From contig CAJTDX010000001.1 of the NCBI GenBank assembly GCA_910575155.1, forward strand, positions 217,371 to 281,370: DNA of 64,000 bases. The letters run 5' to 3'. Positions within the stretch are counted from its first letter, which is position 1, and every line of letters begins with the position of its first letter. The notes beneath the pieces were generated by a model that did not search any database, was not told where the DNA came from, and was given only the letters and a program-made list of their open reading frames with translations. Positions 43,190 through 52,151 of the stretch are shown piece by piece. The DNA comes from Lachnospiraceae bacterium (GTDB lineage: Bacteria; Bacillota; Clostridia; Lachnospirales; Lachnospiraceae). A program made the translations under genes and the position numbers.

Positions 43190-44002
43190 ATGGTAGTACA
43201 ACACAACCTTACAGCGATGAACGCAAACAGACAGTTAGGTATCACAACAAGCGCACAGGCTAAATCAACTGAGAAATTATCTTCTGGTTACAGAGTTAAC
43301 CGTGCAGGCGATGACGCAGCAGGCTTATCTATTTCCGAGAAGATGAGAAGCCAGATCCGTGGATTGGATAAAGCTTCTTCTAACGCTCAGGACGGTGTTT
43401 CCTTAATTCAGGTTGCTGAGGGTGCTCTGAATGAAGTTCATTCTATCTTACAGAGAATGAATGAGCTGGCAACTCAGGCAGCTAACGATACTAACACCAC
43501 TGTTGACAGAGGCGCTATCCAGAAAGAAATTGATCAGTTATCTTCTGAGATTACCAGAATTAAATCTACTACACAGTTCAATACCATGAACTTGTTAGAT
43601 GGATCCTTCACAGGAAAGAACCTTCAGGTTGGTTCTCTGTCTGGTCAGGCAATTTCTATCAGCATCAGCAACATGAGCGCAAGCGCTATTGGTGTATCTG
43701 GCTTGAGCGTAAGCTCTTTCAGTTCTGCTGGTTCCGCTATGGATGCAATCCAGGCAGCTATTGATGAAGTATCTGAGCAGAGATCTTACCTTGGAGCATT
43801 ACAGAACAGATTAGAGCATACCATCGCTAACTTGGATAATATTTCTGAGAATACATCTGCTGCTGAGTCTCGTATCCGTGACGTTGATATGGCAGAAGAG
43901 ATGGTTGAGTACAGCAAGAACAACATTCTTGCACAGGCTGGACAGTCTATGCTTGCACAGGCTAATCAGTCTACACAGGGTGTATTATCCATTCTTGGCT
44001 AA
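43190..44002 (+). CDS. hag: Flagellin
   Basis: A 270-aa filament subunit, short, with conserved D0/D1 ends and little central domain. The N-terminus carries VVQHNLTAMNANRQLGITTS and SSGYRVNRAGDDAAGLSISE, and the C-terminus NILAQAGQSMLAQANQSTQG. The start at 43190 follows GGAGG with an 8-base spacer; an earlier in-frame ATG lies inside the regulatory hairpin. Its codon use (TCT, GCT, CAG, GTT) is more biased than that of its neighbours, as in highly expressed genes. Serines and threonines in the middle are candidate sites for the nonulosonic-acid glycan made downstream. Confidence 0.97.
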   Translation: MVVQHNLTAMNANRQLGITTSAQAKSTEKLSSGYRVNRAGDDAAGLSISEKMRSQIRGLDKASSNAQDGVSLIQVAEGALNEVHSILQRMNELATQAANDTNTTVDRGAIQKEIDQLSSEITRIKSTTQFNTMNLLDGSFTGKNLQVGSLSGQAISISISNMSASAIGVSGLSVSSFSSAGSAMDAIQAAIDEVSEQRSYLGALQNRLEHTIANLDNISENTSAAESRIRDVDMAEEMVEYSKNNILAQAGQSMLAQANQSTQGVLSILG

Positions 44003-44023
44003 TCAAATTAGTGACTATCATAA

Positions 44024-44055
44024 AACAAGACCGGGTTTCCCGGTCTTGTTTTTTT
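44024..44055 (+). terminator. Terminator of flagellin
   Basis: A perfect 12-bp stem, AACAAGACCGGG against CCCGGTCTTGTT, closes a 3-nt loop and is followed by a T run. Confidence 0.93.
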
Positions 44056-44328
44056 GCATAATATAAAATAGTATGAGCACAAAGCATGAAATCTCCTTAA
44101 GATTTAGAGAATCAGGGGTATTGATACGGACTTGCCCGCTTTGTTCTCTTATAGGAAAGACCTTGTCACACTAATGCGTGAAAGTATCTTTCCTATAAGA
44201 GAAAAATAATATGCGCACTCGCACAAGAGGTAAAATATTGCTTCGCAATTGTGCTCGGCGCGCAAAGTGTCCAGGCCCCTCATGATTGAGGGGGTAGTGG
44301 AGTTGAAGTGGGCATACCCACTTTGTTC
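44056..44328. other. Structured intergenic region of about 270 bp
   Basis: No gene is visible. It holds a row of hairpins: a 17-bp perfect inverted repeat (44144-44203), a short ATTGC-TTC-GCAAT stem, CCCCTCA-TGAT-TGAGGGG, and AAGTGGG-CATA-CCCACTT just after the stop of the minus-strand glycosyltransferase. The last may end that minus-strand operon. Confidence 0.6.
44144..44203. repeat. 17-bp perfect inverted repeat
   Basis: TTCTCTTATAGGAAAGA (44144-44160) and its exact complement (44187-44203) flank a 26-nt centre with a small TCAC/GTGA stem inside. No transposase is nearby. Confidence 0.85.
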
Positions 44329-45507
44329 TTATTCAGTATCTATATGAGCAATGCTTAAAATATGTTCAAAACATTTTTTGAAGCTGTGATGTTCTTTTAC
44401 TTTCTGTCGTCCGTTTCTGGCAATTTCCTGCCGTTCTTTGGAATGAGAGAGATAGTATTCAATTTTGTCCAGCAAATCATCCAGATCATTAAAATACACA
44501 AAATCTTCATCGGGGACAAAGTAATCGAGAAAGTCTGCCTGGAAATTTGTAAGCAAAAATCCTCCGGCGCCCATAATATCCATAGCGCGTAAGGGAATAC
44601 CAGACTGAATACTTTTCAGGGTAATATTCAGGTTGATTTTACTGTTGGCAAAGACCGGGAGCATTTCTGTGTCATAATTTGCAGTTCCCATATTTTGTAC
44701 ATTAGGAATCTGAAATTTCTGATTTATGGTAAAAAGCTTTAGCTGCCGGGGAAATCGCTTGCCAATAGCCGTCAGAAGCCGGATGCGCTCTAAGGAAGTA
44801 ATTTTTCGTCCAAGAAAATAGTTGGCATAAATATATTCAGGCGTTTCCACGCCGTATTGATCATTGGCGTAGGGGCACACTCGCAGCAGTTCTGCCAGAA
44901 TATCTCCGGTGAGCACTTCTTCCAGGAAGTTATATCCATAAATTTTTAACTGGGCTTCGATAACAGCATTCAGATATCCTCTGGTATAGTCGTTGACGTC
45001 AGCCAGACGGTCGTATAAATTGTGATCTTCATTATAGAGGGAGCCTACAAAGGAAATGTCACAGGTACATTTTTTGCGGTCAAAAATTCCTTTTGCACAC
45101 TGATCTATGGCAGAGGCATTGACGGGAAGAGGAGAGTAATATACCGTGGGGATGCCCATATTCCTCAGTTTTAAGTATTCCTGCCTGTCAAAAAGGAATA
45201 CATGGTTAGTTGGGTAAATCATAGTATAAGAATACAGGGGAACATGAGGGCTGTCGTATACAAGAGAAACATAGGGAAGTTCATTGCGCCTGCATCCCTC
45301 AGATACTACAGGATAGTAATTAAAAGAAAAGCAGAATCTGAACTTTTGCGCGTTCACCGCCTCATCAAAGGCTTTGTCAAAATTGGGGCTGATTCGTTCC
45401 TGGTAATCTTCATGACCAAATAAGATAATCTGATATCCCATTTCTTTCAGGGCGGAAATAGCGTCGGATTTGCCAAAACATGGCCAGTCTATAAATAAAA
45501 CATTCAT
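44329..45507 (-). CDS. CgeB-like glycosyltransferase (third of tandem three)
   Basis: A 392-aa CgeB/DUF3880-type glycosyltransferase. The N-terminal domain begins MNVLFIDWPCFGKSDAI. The C-terminal GT-B-like domain has SKINLNITLKSIQSGIPLRA followed by MDIMGAGGFLLTNFQADF, a block shared with both upstream neighbours. The start at 45507 has GGAGG eight bases upstream. It is last of three tandem paralogues reading away from the LicD operon and toward flagellin, and their position beside flagellin points to flagellin glycosylation. Which sugar each adds is unknown. Confidence 0.87.
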   Translation of the reverse strand: MNVLFIDWPCFGKSDAISALKEMGYQIILFGHEDYQERISPNFDKAFDEAVNAQKFRFCFSFNYYPVVSEGCRRNELPYVSLVYDSPHVPLYSYTMIYPTNHVFLFDRQEYLKLRNMGIPTVYYSPLPVNASAIDQCAKGIFDRKKCTCDISFVGSLYNEDHNLYDRLADVNDYTRGYLNAVIEAQLKIYGYNFLEEVLTGDILAELLRVCPYANDQYGVETPEYIYANYFLGRKITSLERIRLLTAIGKRFPRQLKLFTINQKFQIPNVQNMGTANYDTEMLPVFANSKINLNITLKSIQSGIPLRAMDIMGAGGFLLTNFQADFLDYFVPDEDFVYFNDLDDLLDKIEYYLSHSKERQEIARNGRQKVKEHHSFKKCFEHILSIAHIDTE

Positions 45508-45547
45508 TGAGAAATCCTCCTTCATGTTCTTTCGTTTTGTTTAAGAA

Positions 45548-46735
45548 TTATGTTTCGTTTTGGGAGAATGCCAGATGAATCATCTCTTCCAGGCGCAGAG
45601 GATAGGTATGGCATTTTTTTACTCTTTCAAGACCATTTTCGGCAATTTCCCGGCGTTCGGATTCGTGGCGCAGAAAATAGTCTGTTTTACAACTAAGATC
45701 TTCCATATTTTCATAACATACAAGGTCTTCTCCCAGAACAAATAATTTTGGAAGTTCCAATTGAAAATTGGTAAGCGCGAAACCGCCGCATCCCAGGATA
45801 TCAAAAATGCGAAGGGGAATACCGCTGCGTATGGATTTGGAAGTAATATTGAGGTTTATTTTGCTGTTATGGAAGATCACGGGCATTTCTTCCAGCGAGT
45901 TTGCCAGCCCCCGATTATGGATCCGGGGGAGGCAGGAGGCGTCGCTCGCAGTATAAAGGTCAACGGAAAAACGGCTGGAAAGCAGCTCCATGACCCGCAC
46001 GCGTTCCATGGAGGAAATTTTATTTCCCACATAAAGCTGCGCCATCGTTTTTTGGTCTGTCAAATGACCTGCAAAAGGATTGCTGTAAAATCCTGGCAGA
46101 TGTTCCTTAAATTCATGAATGATCTCTTCTGTCAGCAAATCTTCGATTATAAAACCTCCGTAAATGCGAATCTGAGCTTCCATAAGCCCATGGAGATAAC
46201 CGCAAAGATAGTCCGGCGGCTCAGAAAGTTTGTCATAAGGGCATTTTTCCGTGTACAGGGAGCCGACAAAGGAAACATCGGAGGAAAATTTTTGATGCAG
46301 ATTCAAAGGAGCTTTTTGTATCGTGTTTTGCTTTTGAGCTAAATTGACGGCAAGTGGAAGATGAAATACATGTCCAGGATTCAGGGGGGAAATTTCTTCG
46401 TATTGCGTGCGGTCAAAAAGAAAAATCCGGTTCCAGGAATGGGAGACAGAATCGGTAAACAGTTCCATCACCGGGGAATCCACGGTCCAGCACAGGTACG
46501 GCAGTCTGAAAATATTGCACACCTCGCTTACGAAAGGAAAAAAGTTAATACTGAACACAAAATCGACTGGCTGCGCCAGTAATTGATTGCTGATATTCTG
46601 GATGGATTCCTGCGGGGTCAGGGCGTTACCAGTCATTTCCGCAGTCATTTCCAGAACCGTATGTCCAAGTTCCTGAAATCCATCAATAAGATCCGGCTCG
46701 CAGATGCTTCCATAGCGGTAAAATAAAAGTTTCAT
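45548..46735 (-). CDS. CgeB-like glycosyltransferase (second of tandem three)
   Basis: A 395-aa paralogue of its neighbours with the same block (SKINLNITSKSIRSGIPLRI followed by FDILGCGGFALTNFQ). Its N-terminal domain is MKLLFYRYGSICEPDLIDGF. AGGAGG precedes the ATG, which overlaps the stop of the upstream gene (ATGA). Confidence 0.87.
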   Translation of the reverse strand: MKLLFYRYGSICEPDLIDGFQELGHTVLEMTAEMTGNALTPQESIQNISNQLLAQPVDFVFSINFFPFVSEVCNIFRLPYLCWTVDSPVMELFTDSVSHSWNRIFLFDRTQYEEISPLNPGHVFHLPLAVNLAQKQNTIQKAPLNLHQKFSSDVSFVGSLYTEKCPYDKLSEPPDYLCGYLHGLMEAQIRIYGGFIIEDLLTEEIIHEFKEHLPGFYSNPFAGHLTDQKTMAQLYVGNKISSMERVRVMELLSSRFSVDLYTASDASCLPRIHNRGLANSLEEMPVIFHNSKINLNITSKSIRSGIPLRIFDILGCGGFALTNFQLELPKLFVLGEDLVCYENMEDLSCKTDYFLRHESERREIAENGLERVKKCHTYPLRLEEMIHLAFSQNET

Positions 46736-47904
46736 GCAAGATCCTCCTTCACGGTGTTCAGAAGTTTTTTTAACTGATGCAGATAAGAAAATTCCTCGCG
46801 TATCCGGCGGTAGCCATTTATGGAGATTTTTAAGCGTTCCTCTTCATGGGAGAGATAATAGGAGACTTTATCTTTCAGTTCTTCCAGATCATGAAAAACC
46901 TCGATCTCCGTTCCGATTTTAAAGTAATCGTCAATTTCCCGCTGATAGTTGCTCAGACAGAAGCCTCCGCAGCCCATAATATCCAGAATACGCTGCGGAA
47001 GTCCCGTCTCAATGGATGGCTGCGTAATGTTCAGATTAACCCGGCTGAGGTAAAAAATTTTATTCATATTGGAATAATAGCTGACGGGCGGATGAACCTG
47101 GACATTTGAAAGAAAGGAGGGATCGCTTCTGGTATACAGGTCTACCTTAAATTGTCCGGCAAGGGTATTCAGCACAGTAACCCGCTCCATCTCAGCCAGT
47201 TTTTTGGATAAGAAAGTGATTCCAAGAAAAAGGTCAAGATCCATATGTCCATGATTAAGGACGTCGCTGCCAAAGGTCTGAGCGATATAATCGGCAGTTC
47301 TCCGGGAGATTCTGGGCCAGGGCCTGTCTTTATGCCAGTTGCAGAGGTTATCCAGAAGGTAGAGCTTAAGTTCTGCGGCAATCTCTTCCGGAAACAGATG
47401 GATAAAACGGTTATAAGAATTATATTCATAAAGATTTCCAATAAAGGAAATATCGCATCCCAGAGTTGTCTCATCTTCGGCGGTAATCTTTAACGCTCCG
47501 GTGCGGGAAAGGTTCACTCCCAGGGGAAGATAATACAGATGCGGAATGTCCATACATTTCATGTACTCATATTCTGCCCGGTCAAAAATAAAAAGATAAT
47601 TGCAGGGATTACGCGCGGCGGGATGGAACAGTGTGGATAAAGGAGAATCGTATATCCACCCAATGTAAGGGATCTTGCGCCTCTGGCAGATGTCAGAGAT
47701 TTCCGGTACAAATAAATAGGATATCAGGCAGTCAAAATGATGTTCTGATAAGAAAGCGTCTAATTTTTCAAATTCTTCCGCAGCGGGAGGATATACAGGA
47801 TTAAATTCAGCAGCGCCATAGGCTTTCACCTGTTCTCCCAGCTCTGCTAACGCCCAGGGGAGATCCATGGTAGAATTTGCGACGCGGATAAATAAAAAAT
47901 ACAT
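46732..47904 (-). CDS. CgeB-like glycosyltransferase (first of tandem three)
   Basis: A 390-aa paralogue with the block SRVNLNITQPSIETGLPQRI followed by LDIMGCGGFCLSNYQ. Its N-terminal domain is MYFLFIRVANSTMDLPWALA. AGGAGG precedes the ATG. It is the first gene of the minus-strand trio, divergent from licD with 94 bp between, where both strands have TATA-rich -10 sequences. Confidence 0.87.
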   Translation of the reverse strand: MYFLFIRVANSTMDLPWALAELGEQVKAYGAAEFNPVYPPAAEEFEKLDAFLSEHHFDCLISYLFVPEISDICQRRKIPYIGWIYDSPLSTLFHPAARNPCNYLFIFDRAEYEYMKCMDIPHLYYLPLGVNLSRTGALKITAEDETTLGCDISFIGNLYEYNSYNRFIHLFPEEIAAELKLYLLDNLCNWHKDRPWPRISRRTADYIAQTFGSDVLNHGHMDLDLFLGITFLSKKLAEMERVTVLNTLAGQFKVDLYTRSDPSFLSNVQVHPPVSYYSNMNKIFYLSRVNLNITQPSIETGLPQRILDIMGCGGFCLSNYQREIDDYFKIGTEIEVFHDLEELKDKVSYYLSHEEERLKISINGYRRIREEFSYLHQLKKLLNTVKEDLA

Positions 47905-47998
47905 AGCGTACCTCCTGAAAATAGTATATAATCATAACTAGAGTATATTATATCACGATTTGTGAAGAAATGGTGGAAATAGATAAGGAGAATCATAT

Positions 47999-48982
47999 AT
48001 GATACAGTTTGAAGAATCATTTTTTGAAGAGGAGGTCAGAGACGGATTCTGCATCAAACCTATGATGAAGCGCGTCTGGGCGGCTCAGATGGAAGTCCTG
48101 GTCAGGGTGGATGAGGTGTGCAGGAACAATGGCATCCGCTATTTTGCAAATTGGGGGACTCTTTTGGGAGCAGTCCGGCATAAGGGCTTTATACCATGGG
48201 ATGACGATATGGATATTTCCATGATCCGCACAGATTATCAGAAGTTCTGTAAAGTTGCGTTGGAGCAGCTTCCGCAGGGGTACAATCTGGTGAACGTCCA
48301 TGAAGACGCAGAGTATGACAATATGATCAGCCGCATTGTCAACAGCCGCAATATCTCCTGTGAGCCGGAACGGCTGAGAGAATATCATGGCTGTCCTTAT
48401 GTGGTAGGGCTTGATATTGACGTATTGGATTATAAATCCCGCAATCCAGAGGAAGATAAGATGCAGCTTGAAATGTTAAAGATCGTTCTCAAATCCGTGG
48501 GAGCAGTTAAGGGGTATGATGAGGGAAAAAATACGTTAGAAGATCTGAAGAAATTTTTGTCCCAGATAGAGGCGCTGTGCAGGTATAAATTTAATTATGA
48601 AGAATCCCTTCACCAGCAATTGCGTATGCTGGGGGATTATATACGTATGCTGTTTACGGAGGAGGATGCAGACGAGCTGCAGGGGGCGCTCTACCGGATT
48701 CTTCACCGCCCGAATTATTTTATGCCCAGGGAATGGTTTAGCGAGACTATTTATATGCCGTTTGAGGGTGTTATAGAAGTTCCGGTACCCGGAGAATACG
48801 ACGCGCTGCTTCGATTAAAATATGGAGACAATTATATGACCCCGATAAACCAGGGCGGCGCTCATGGATATCCGTTTTATACAAATCAGGAGAGAATGCT
48901 GGCGAAGTTTTTAAAGGAAAATAAGATGTCCGGAGAACCGTTTTATATTGATTTGGATCAGTATGAGGATGAAGAGGAATGA
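47999..48982 (+). CDS. LicD-family phosphotransferase
   Basis: A 327-aa protein with the LicD signature FANWGTLLGAVRHKG followed by FIPWDDDMDISM, whose Asp residues bind metal and substrate. LicD enzymes move phosphocholine or a similar phospho group from a CDP donor to a sugar. AAGGAG precedes the ATG, and ATGA couples it to the next gene. Beside flagellin glycosylation genes, a phosphodiester modification of the glycan is the natural reading. Confidence 0.88.
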   Translation: MIQFEESFFEEEVRDGFCIKPMMKRVWAAQMEVLVRVDEVCRNNGIRYFANWGTLLGAVRHKGFIPWDDDMDISMIRTDYQKFCKVALEQLPQGYNLVNVHEDAEYDNMISRIVNSRNISCEPERLREYHGCPYVVGLDIDVLDYKSRNPEEDKMQLEMLKIVLKSVGAVKGYDEGKNTLEDLKKFLSQIEALCRYKFNYEESLHQQLRMLGDYIRMLFTEEDADELQGALYRILHRPNYFMPREWFSETIYMPFEGVIEVPVPGEYDALLRLKYGDNYMTPINQGGAHGYPFYTNQERMLAKFLKENKMSGEPFYIDLDQYEDEEE

Positions 48983-50478
48983 CAAAGTTTTGCAAAGATA
49001 AACAGATTTTAAGAATTAATGCCATAAAAGAAAAACTTCTGATGTTTAAGAATTGGCAGCAGTCTGCAGACTGGAATCAGGCAGTGGAGCTTCTGACCTG
49101 GATTCAGCAGAACGCCATTATCATTGGTACGGTTCTCGAAGCAGATGTATGTGATTACCATTCTGTGATAAAAGAATTGGAACAATTGTGCGAGTTGGCG
49201 TACCAGATGAGTATTTCGCTGGACAGCCGCGAAGAGATATATGCTTTGGAGAAAGAAGCGGAAAAAATTGTCAGGGATCTGCAAAAGCAGCTCAGGGGCG
49301 TTATACCCAAAAAGGAAGTTTTGTTTTTGCCGTACCAGCCGTCCATGTGGGATTCTTTGGAAAGTGTGTGGCTGGAGGCGGACAGGGATCCGGCGGCGGA
49401 TTGTTATGTCGTGCCGCTTCCTTTTTATGATGTGCTTGCAGACGGCAGCCTGGGAACTTTGCATGATAAAAGCGGAGATTATCCGGAGGATGTAAGCGTT
49501 ACTTCTTATCAGGATTATTCTGTAGAAGAGCGGCATCCGCATGTGATTTTTTTCCATAATCCTTACGATGGATGCAACAAAGTTACCCGCGTGCCGGAGC
49601 AGTTTTTTTCATCAAGGCTGAAAAAATGTACGGAGCGGCTGGTATATATTCCCTATTTTGTCAGTGAAGGAAACGGTCCTTCTGATCATCAGTGTTATAT
49701 GCCGGGCGTTCTTTTCGCAGATCAGGTGATTGTTCAGCCGGGAAGCGTTTATGAAAAGTACTGCCGGGTTTATACGCGGACGTTAAAAGAAAATGGCTGG
49801 GAAGGTGCGCTGAAAATTGCAGAAGAAAAGTTTCTGCCCTTGGGTTCGCCAAAGTTTGACAAGCTGTTGCATACAGACTGCGAGACAGGAAAACTGCCCG
49901 AACGCTGGCGGAAGGTAATCCTTAAGGCGGATGGAAGCAGAAAAAAAATAATCTTATATAATCTGACGATGAATGTGCTGCTGGTCAACGATGAACAGGA
50001 ACTGATCAAAGTTGGCAAGGTATTTGAGGTATTTAAAGCAATGCGCGAGGAAGCGGTTCTGCTGTGGCGGCCGCATCCGCTGCTGCTGTCTACGATAAAT
50101 TCTGTGCGCCCGCAGCTTCGGGACGCATATTTGAAGCTGGTGCAGCAGTTTAAGGAAGAAGGGTACGGGATATTTGACGAGACGCCGGATCCCAATCTGG
50201 CCATGGCATTGTCAGACGCGTATTACGGCGACTGGAGCAGTCTTCTGGTGACATACCGCGTTACGGGCAAGCCTGTGCGGGTGCAGGATGTATGGGGCGA
50301 AGAAGAGAAAGAGTTTTTACAGGAGATACTGGAGGCGGATAATGCCCGCACAGAAGACGATAGTGCGCCCGATGACGGACAGGATGGGAGAGAACAGACA
50401 GGCAGCCGCGTATACCATGCGGTTATGGGAGGTTTGCTGGATGGCAAGGACAGTGGCAATCGGAATTCAGGATTTTGA
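48979..50478 (+). CDS. CDP-glycerol glycerophosphotransferase-like (TagB/TagF-like) protein
   Basis: A 499-aa protein whose C-terminal half resembles the teichoic-acid polymerase fold: LWRPHPLLLSTI at about 358-369 and SDAYYGDWSSLLVTYRVTGK at about 412-431, the block that holds the active site in the family. The N-terminal 110 residues are helical and not recognised. The last 40 residues are an acidic tail that overlaps the next gene by 38 bp. A homologue of this family belongs to the type A flagellin glycan locus of C. difficile, which carries a phosphate link. It may add a phospho-linked group here. Confidence 0.78.
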   Translation: MTKFCKDKQILRINAIKEKLLMFKNWQQSADWNQAVELLTWIQQNAIIIGTVLEADVCDYHSVIKELEQLCELAYQMSISLDSREEIYALEKEAEKIVRDLQKQLRGVIPKKEVLFLPYQPSMWDSLESVWLEADRDPAADCYVVPLPFYDVLADGSLGTLHDKSGDYPEDVSVTSYQDYSVEERHPHVIFFHNPYDGCNKVTRVPEQFFSSRLKKCTERLVYIPYFVSEGNGPSDHQCYMPGVLFADQVIVQPGSVYEKYCRVYTRTLKENGWEGALKIAEEKFLPLGSPKFDKLLHTDCETGKLPERWRKVILKADGSRKKIILYNLTMNVLLVNDEQELIKVGKVFEVFKAMREEAVLLWRPHPLLLSTINSVRPQLRDAYLKLVQQFKEEGYGIFDETPDPNLAMALSDAYYGDWSSLLVTYRVTGKPVRVQDVWGEEEKEFLQEILEADNARTEDDSAPDDGQDGREQTGSRVYHAVMGGLLDGKDSGNRNSGF

Positions 50479-52147
50479 ACAATTAATAAAAAATAATTAT
50501 TTTTATATTGATAAGACGAAATTTATTAAAGAATGGTGGGAGCGCGGGGATGCGGTTACTTTGATCACCCGTCCCAGGCGTTTCGGAAAAACCCTCACTA
50601 TGAGTATGCTGGAGTATTTTTTTTCGGTCAGTTATGCAGGCCGGGGCGCATTGTTTGAAAAACTTGATATTTGGCAGGAGAAAAAATATCGGAACATGCA
50701 GGGGATTTATCCGGTAATCAGCCTGTCGTTTGCCACTATAAAGCAAACGGATTATGAGGGGGTTAGGCAGCGGATTTATCAGATACTTACGGACGTATAC
50801 CAGAAGTATCGTTTTGTCCGGGACAGCGATACGTTTACAGACACAGACAGGGAATATTTCGACCGGATTTCATGTTCCATGAATGAAAGTGACGCCACAT
50901 ATGCACTGCATAAGCTTTCCGAGTTTTTGAGCCGCTATTATGGCAGAAAGGTGCTGATCCTGCTGGATGAATACGATACGCCTATGCAGGAGGCATATGT
51001 GCATGGCTATTGGGATGAAATTGTTTCTTTTATAAGAAATCTTTTTAACGCGACATTTAAGACGAATCCGTATCTGGAGCGGGGGATCATGACAGGAATC
51101 ACCAGGGTCAGCAGGGAGAGCATATTTTCTGATCTGAATAATCTTAAGGTGGTTACTGCTACCTCTGACATCTATACAGATATTTTTGGCTTTACCGAGG
51201 AAGAAGTGTTTTCGGCAATGGATGAGCAGGGGTATAAGGATAAAGAGGACGTGAAGAACTGGTATGACGGTTTTATATTTGGAACGACAAGTGATATCTA
51301 TAATCCCTGGTCGATTATAAATTACCTGGATACTGGAAAATTATCGACTTATTGGGCAAATACAAGCTCAAACAGTCTGACTGGCAAGCTGATTCGGGAA
51401 AGCAGTCCTGATATAAAGCAGAGTTTCGAAAAGTTGTTAAGGGGAGAGAACCTTACGGCAGTTCTTGATGAGCAGATTGTATATAATCAGTTGGATGAAG
51501 ATGAGAACGCTATTTGGAGTCTTTTGCTGGCAGGCGGTTATCTGACGGCTGTTTCTGTGAACGACTGCAAGTTTCACAGGAGCTGGGGAGAGACAGAATA
51601 TGAACTGAGACTTACCAACTGTGAAGTAAGGCTTATGTTTGCGTCTATGATACGGGGGTGGTTTAACGGGGGAATGAAACGTGAATACCGGGGATTTGTG
51701 CAGGCGCTGCTAAATGATGATGTGAAACTGATGAATGTCTGTATGAGTAAAATTGTGCTCAACAGTATCAGCTATTTTGATACGGGAAACCGTCCCTCCG
51801 GAAGAGAGCCGGAACGGTTTTATCATGGTCTGGTACTGGGCTTGCTGGTGGACTTACATGATAAATATGTGGTGACGTCCAATCGGGAGAGCGGATATGG
51901 ACGTTATGATGTCATGCTGGAGCCCCGATACAGCAAAGATGCGGCTGTGATTCTGGAATTCAAGGTGCATGACCCGCAGGAAGAGCAGACGCTGCAGGAA
52001 ACGGCAGAGGCAGCGTGCAGACAAATTGAGGAAAAGCAATACCAGCAGATTCTGGTTGAGAAAGGAATACCAGAACATCGTATCCGCAAATATGGATTTG
52101 CGTTTGCAGGAAAAAAGGTTTTTATAGGAAAGAAAGCGGCAGGGTGA
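50441..52147 (+). CDS. AAA-ATPase-like protein with PD-(D/E)XK nuclease-like end
   Basis: A 568-aa protein. The N-terminal ATPase-like domain has a Walker A of the type TRPRRFGKT (43-51) and Walker B VLILLDEYDTPM. The C-terminal 80 residues hold D490 and E506-F-K508, the PD-(D/E)XK pattern. The family (AAA-ATPase_like plus PDDEXK_9) is widespread in gut bacteria with no settled function. The start at 50441 has GGGAGG eight bases upstream. It lies inside a glycan operon, overlapping the gene before it and 4 bp from the gene after it. Confidence 0.85.
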   Translation: MARTVAIGIQDFEQLIKNNYFYIDKTKFIKEWWERGDAVTLITRPRRFGKTLTMSMLEYFFSVSYAGRGALFEKLDIWQEKKYRNMQGIYPVISLSFATIKQTDYEGVRQRIYQILTDVYQKYRFVRDSDTFTDTDREYFDRISCSMNESDATYALHKLSEFLSRYYGRKVLILLDEYDTPMQEAYVHGYWDEIVSFIRNLFNATFKTNPYLERGIMTGITRVSRESIFSDLNNLKVVTATSDIYTDIFGFTEEEVFSAMDEQGYKDKEDVKNWYDGFIFGTTSDIYNPWSIINYLDTGKLSTYWANTSSNSLTGKLIRESSPDIKQSFEKLLRGENLTAVLDEQIVYNQLDEDENAIWSLLLAGGYLTAVSVNDCKFHRSWGETEYELRLTNCEVRLMFASMIRGWFNGGMKREYRGFVQALLNDDVKLMNVCMSKIVLNSISYFDTGNRPSGREPERFYHGLVLGLLVDLHDKYVVTSNRESGYGRYDVMLEPRYSKDAAVILEFKVHDPQEEQTLQETAEAACRQIEEKQYQQILVEKGIPEHRIRKYGFAFAGKKVFIGKKAAG

Positions 52148-52151
52148 AAAG

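Noticed and set aside
44144-44203. Insertion sequence or MITE
   Set aside because: No transposase and no target-site duplication were visible, so only an inverted repeat is claimed.
48979-50478. Frameshift or fusion between the TagF-like gene and the AAA protein
   Set aside because: The 38-bp overlap is explained by a separate start with its own GGGAGG; both proteins are complete.
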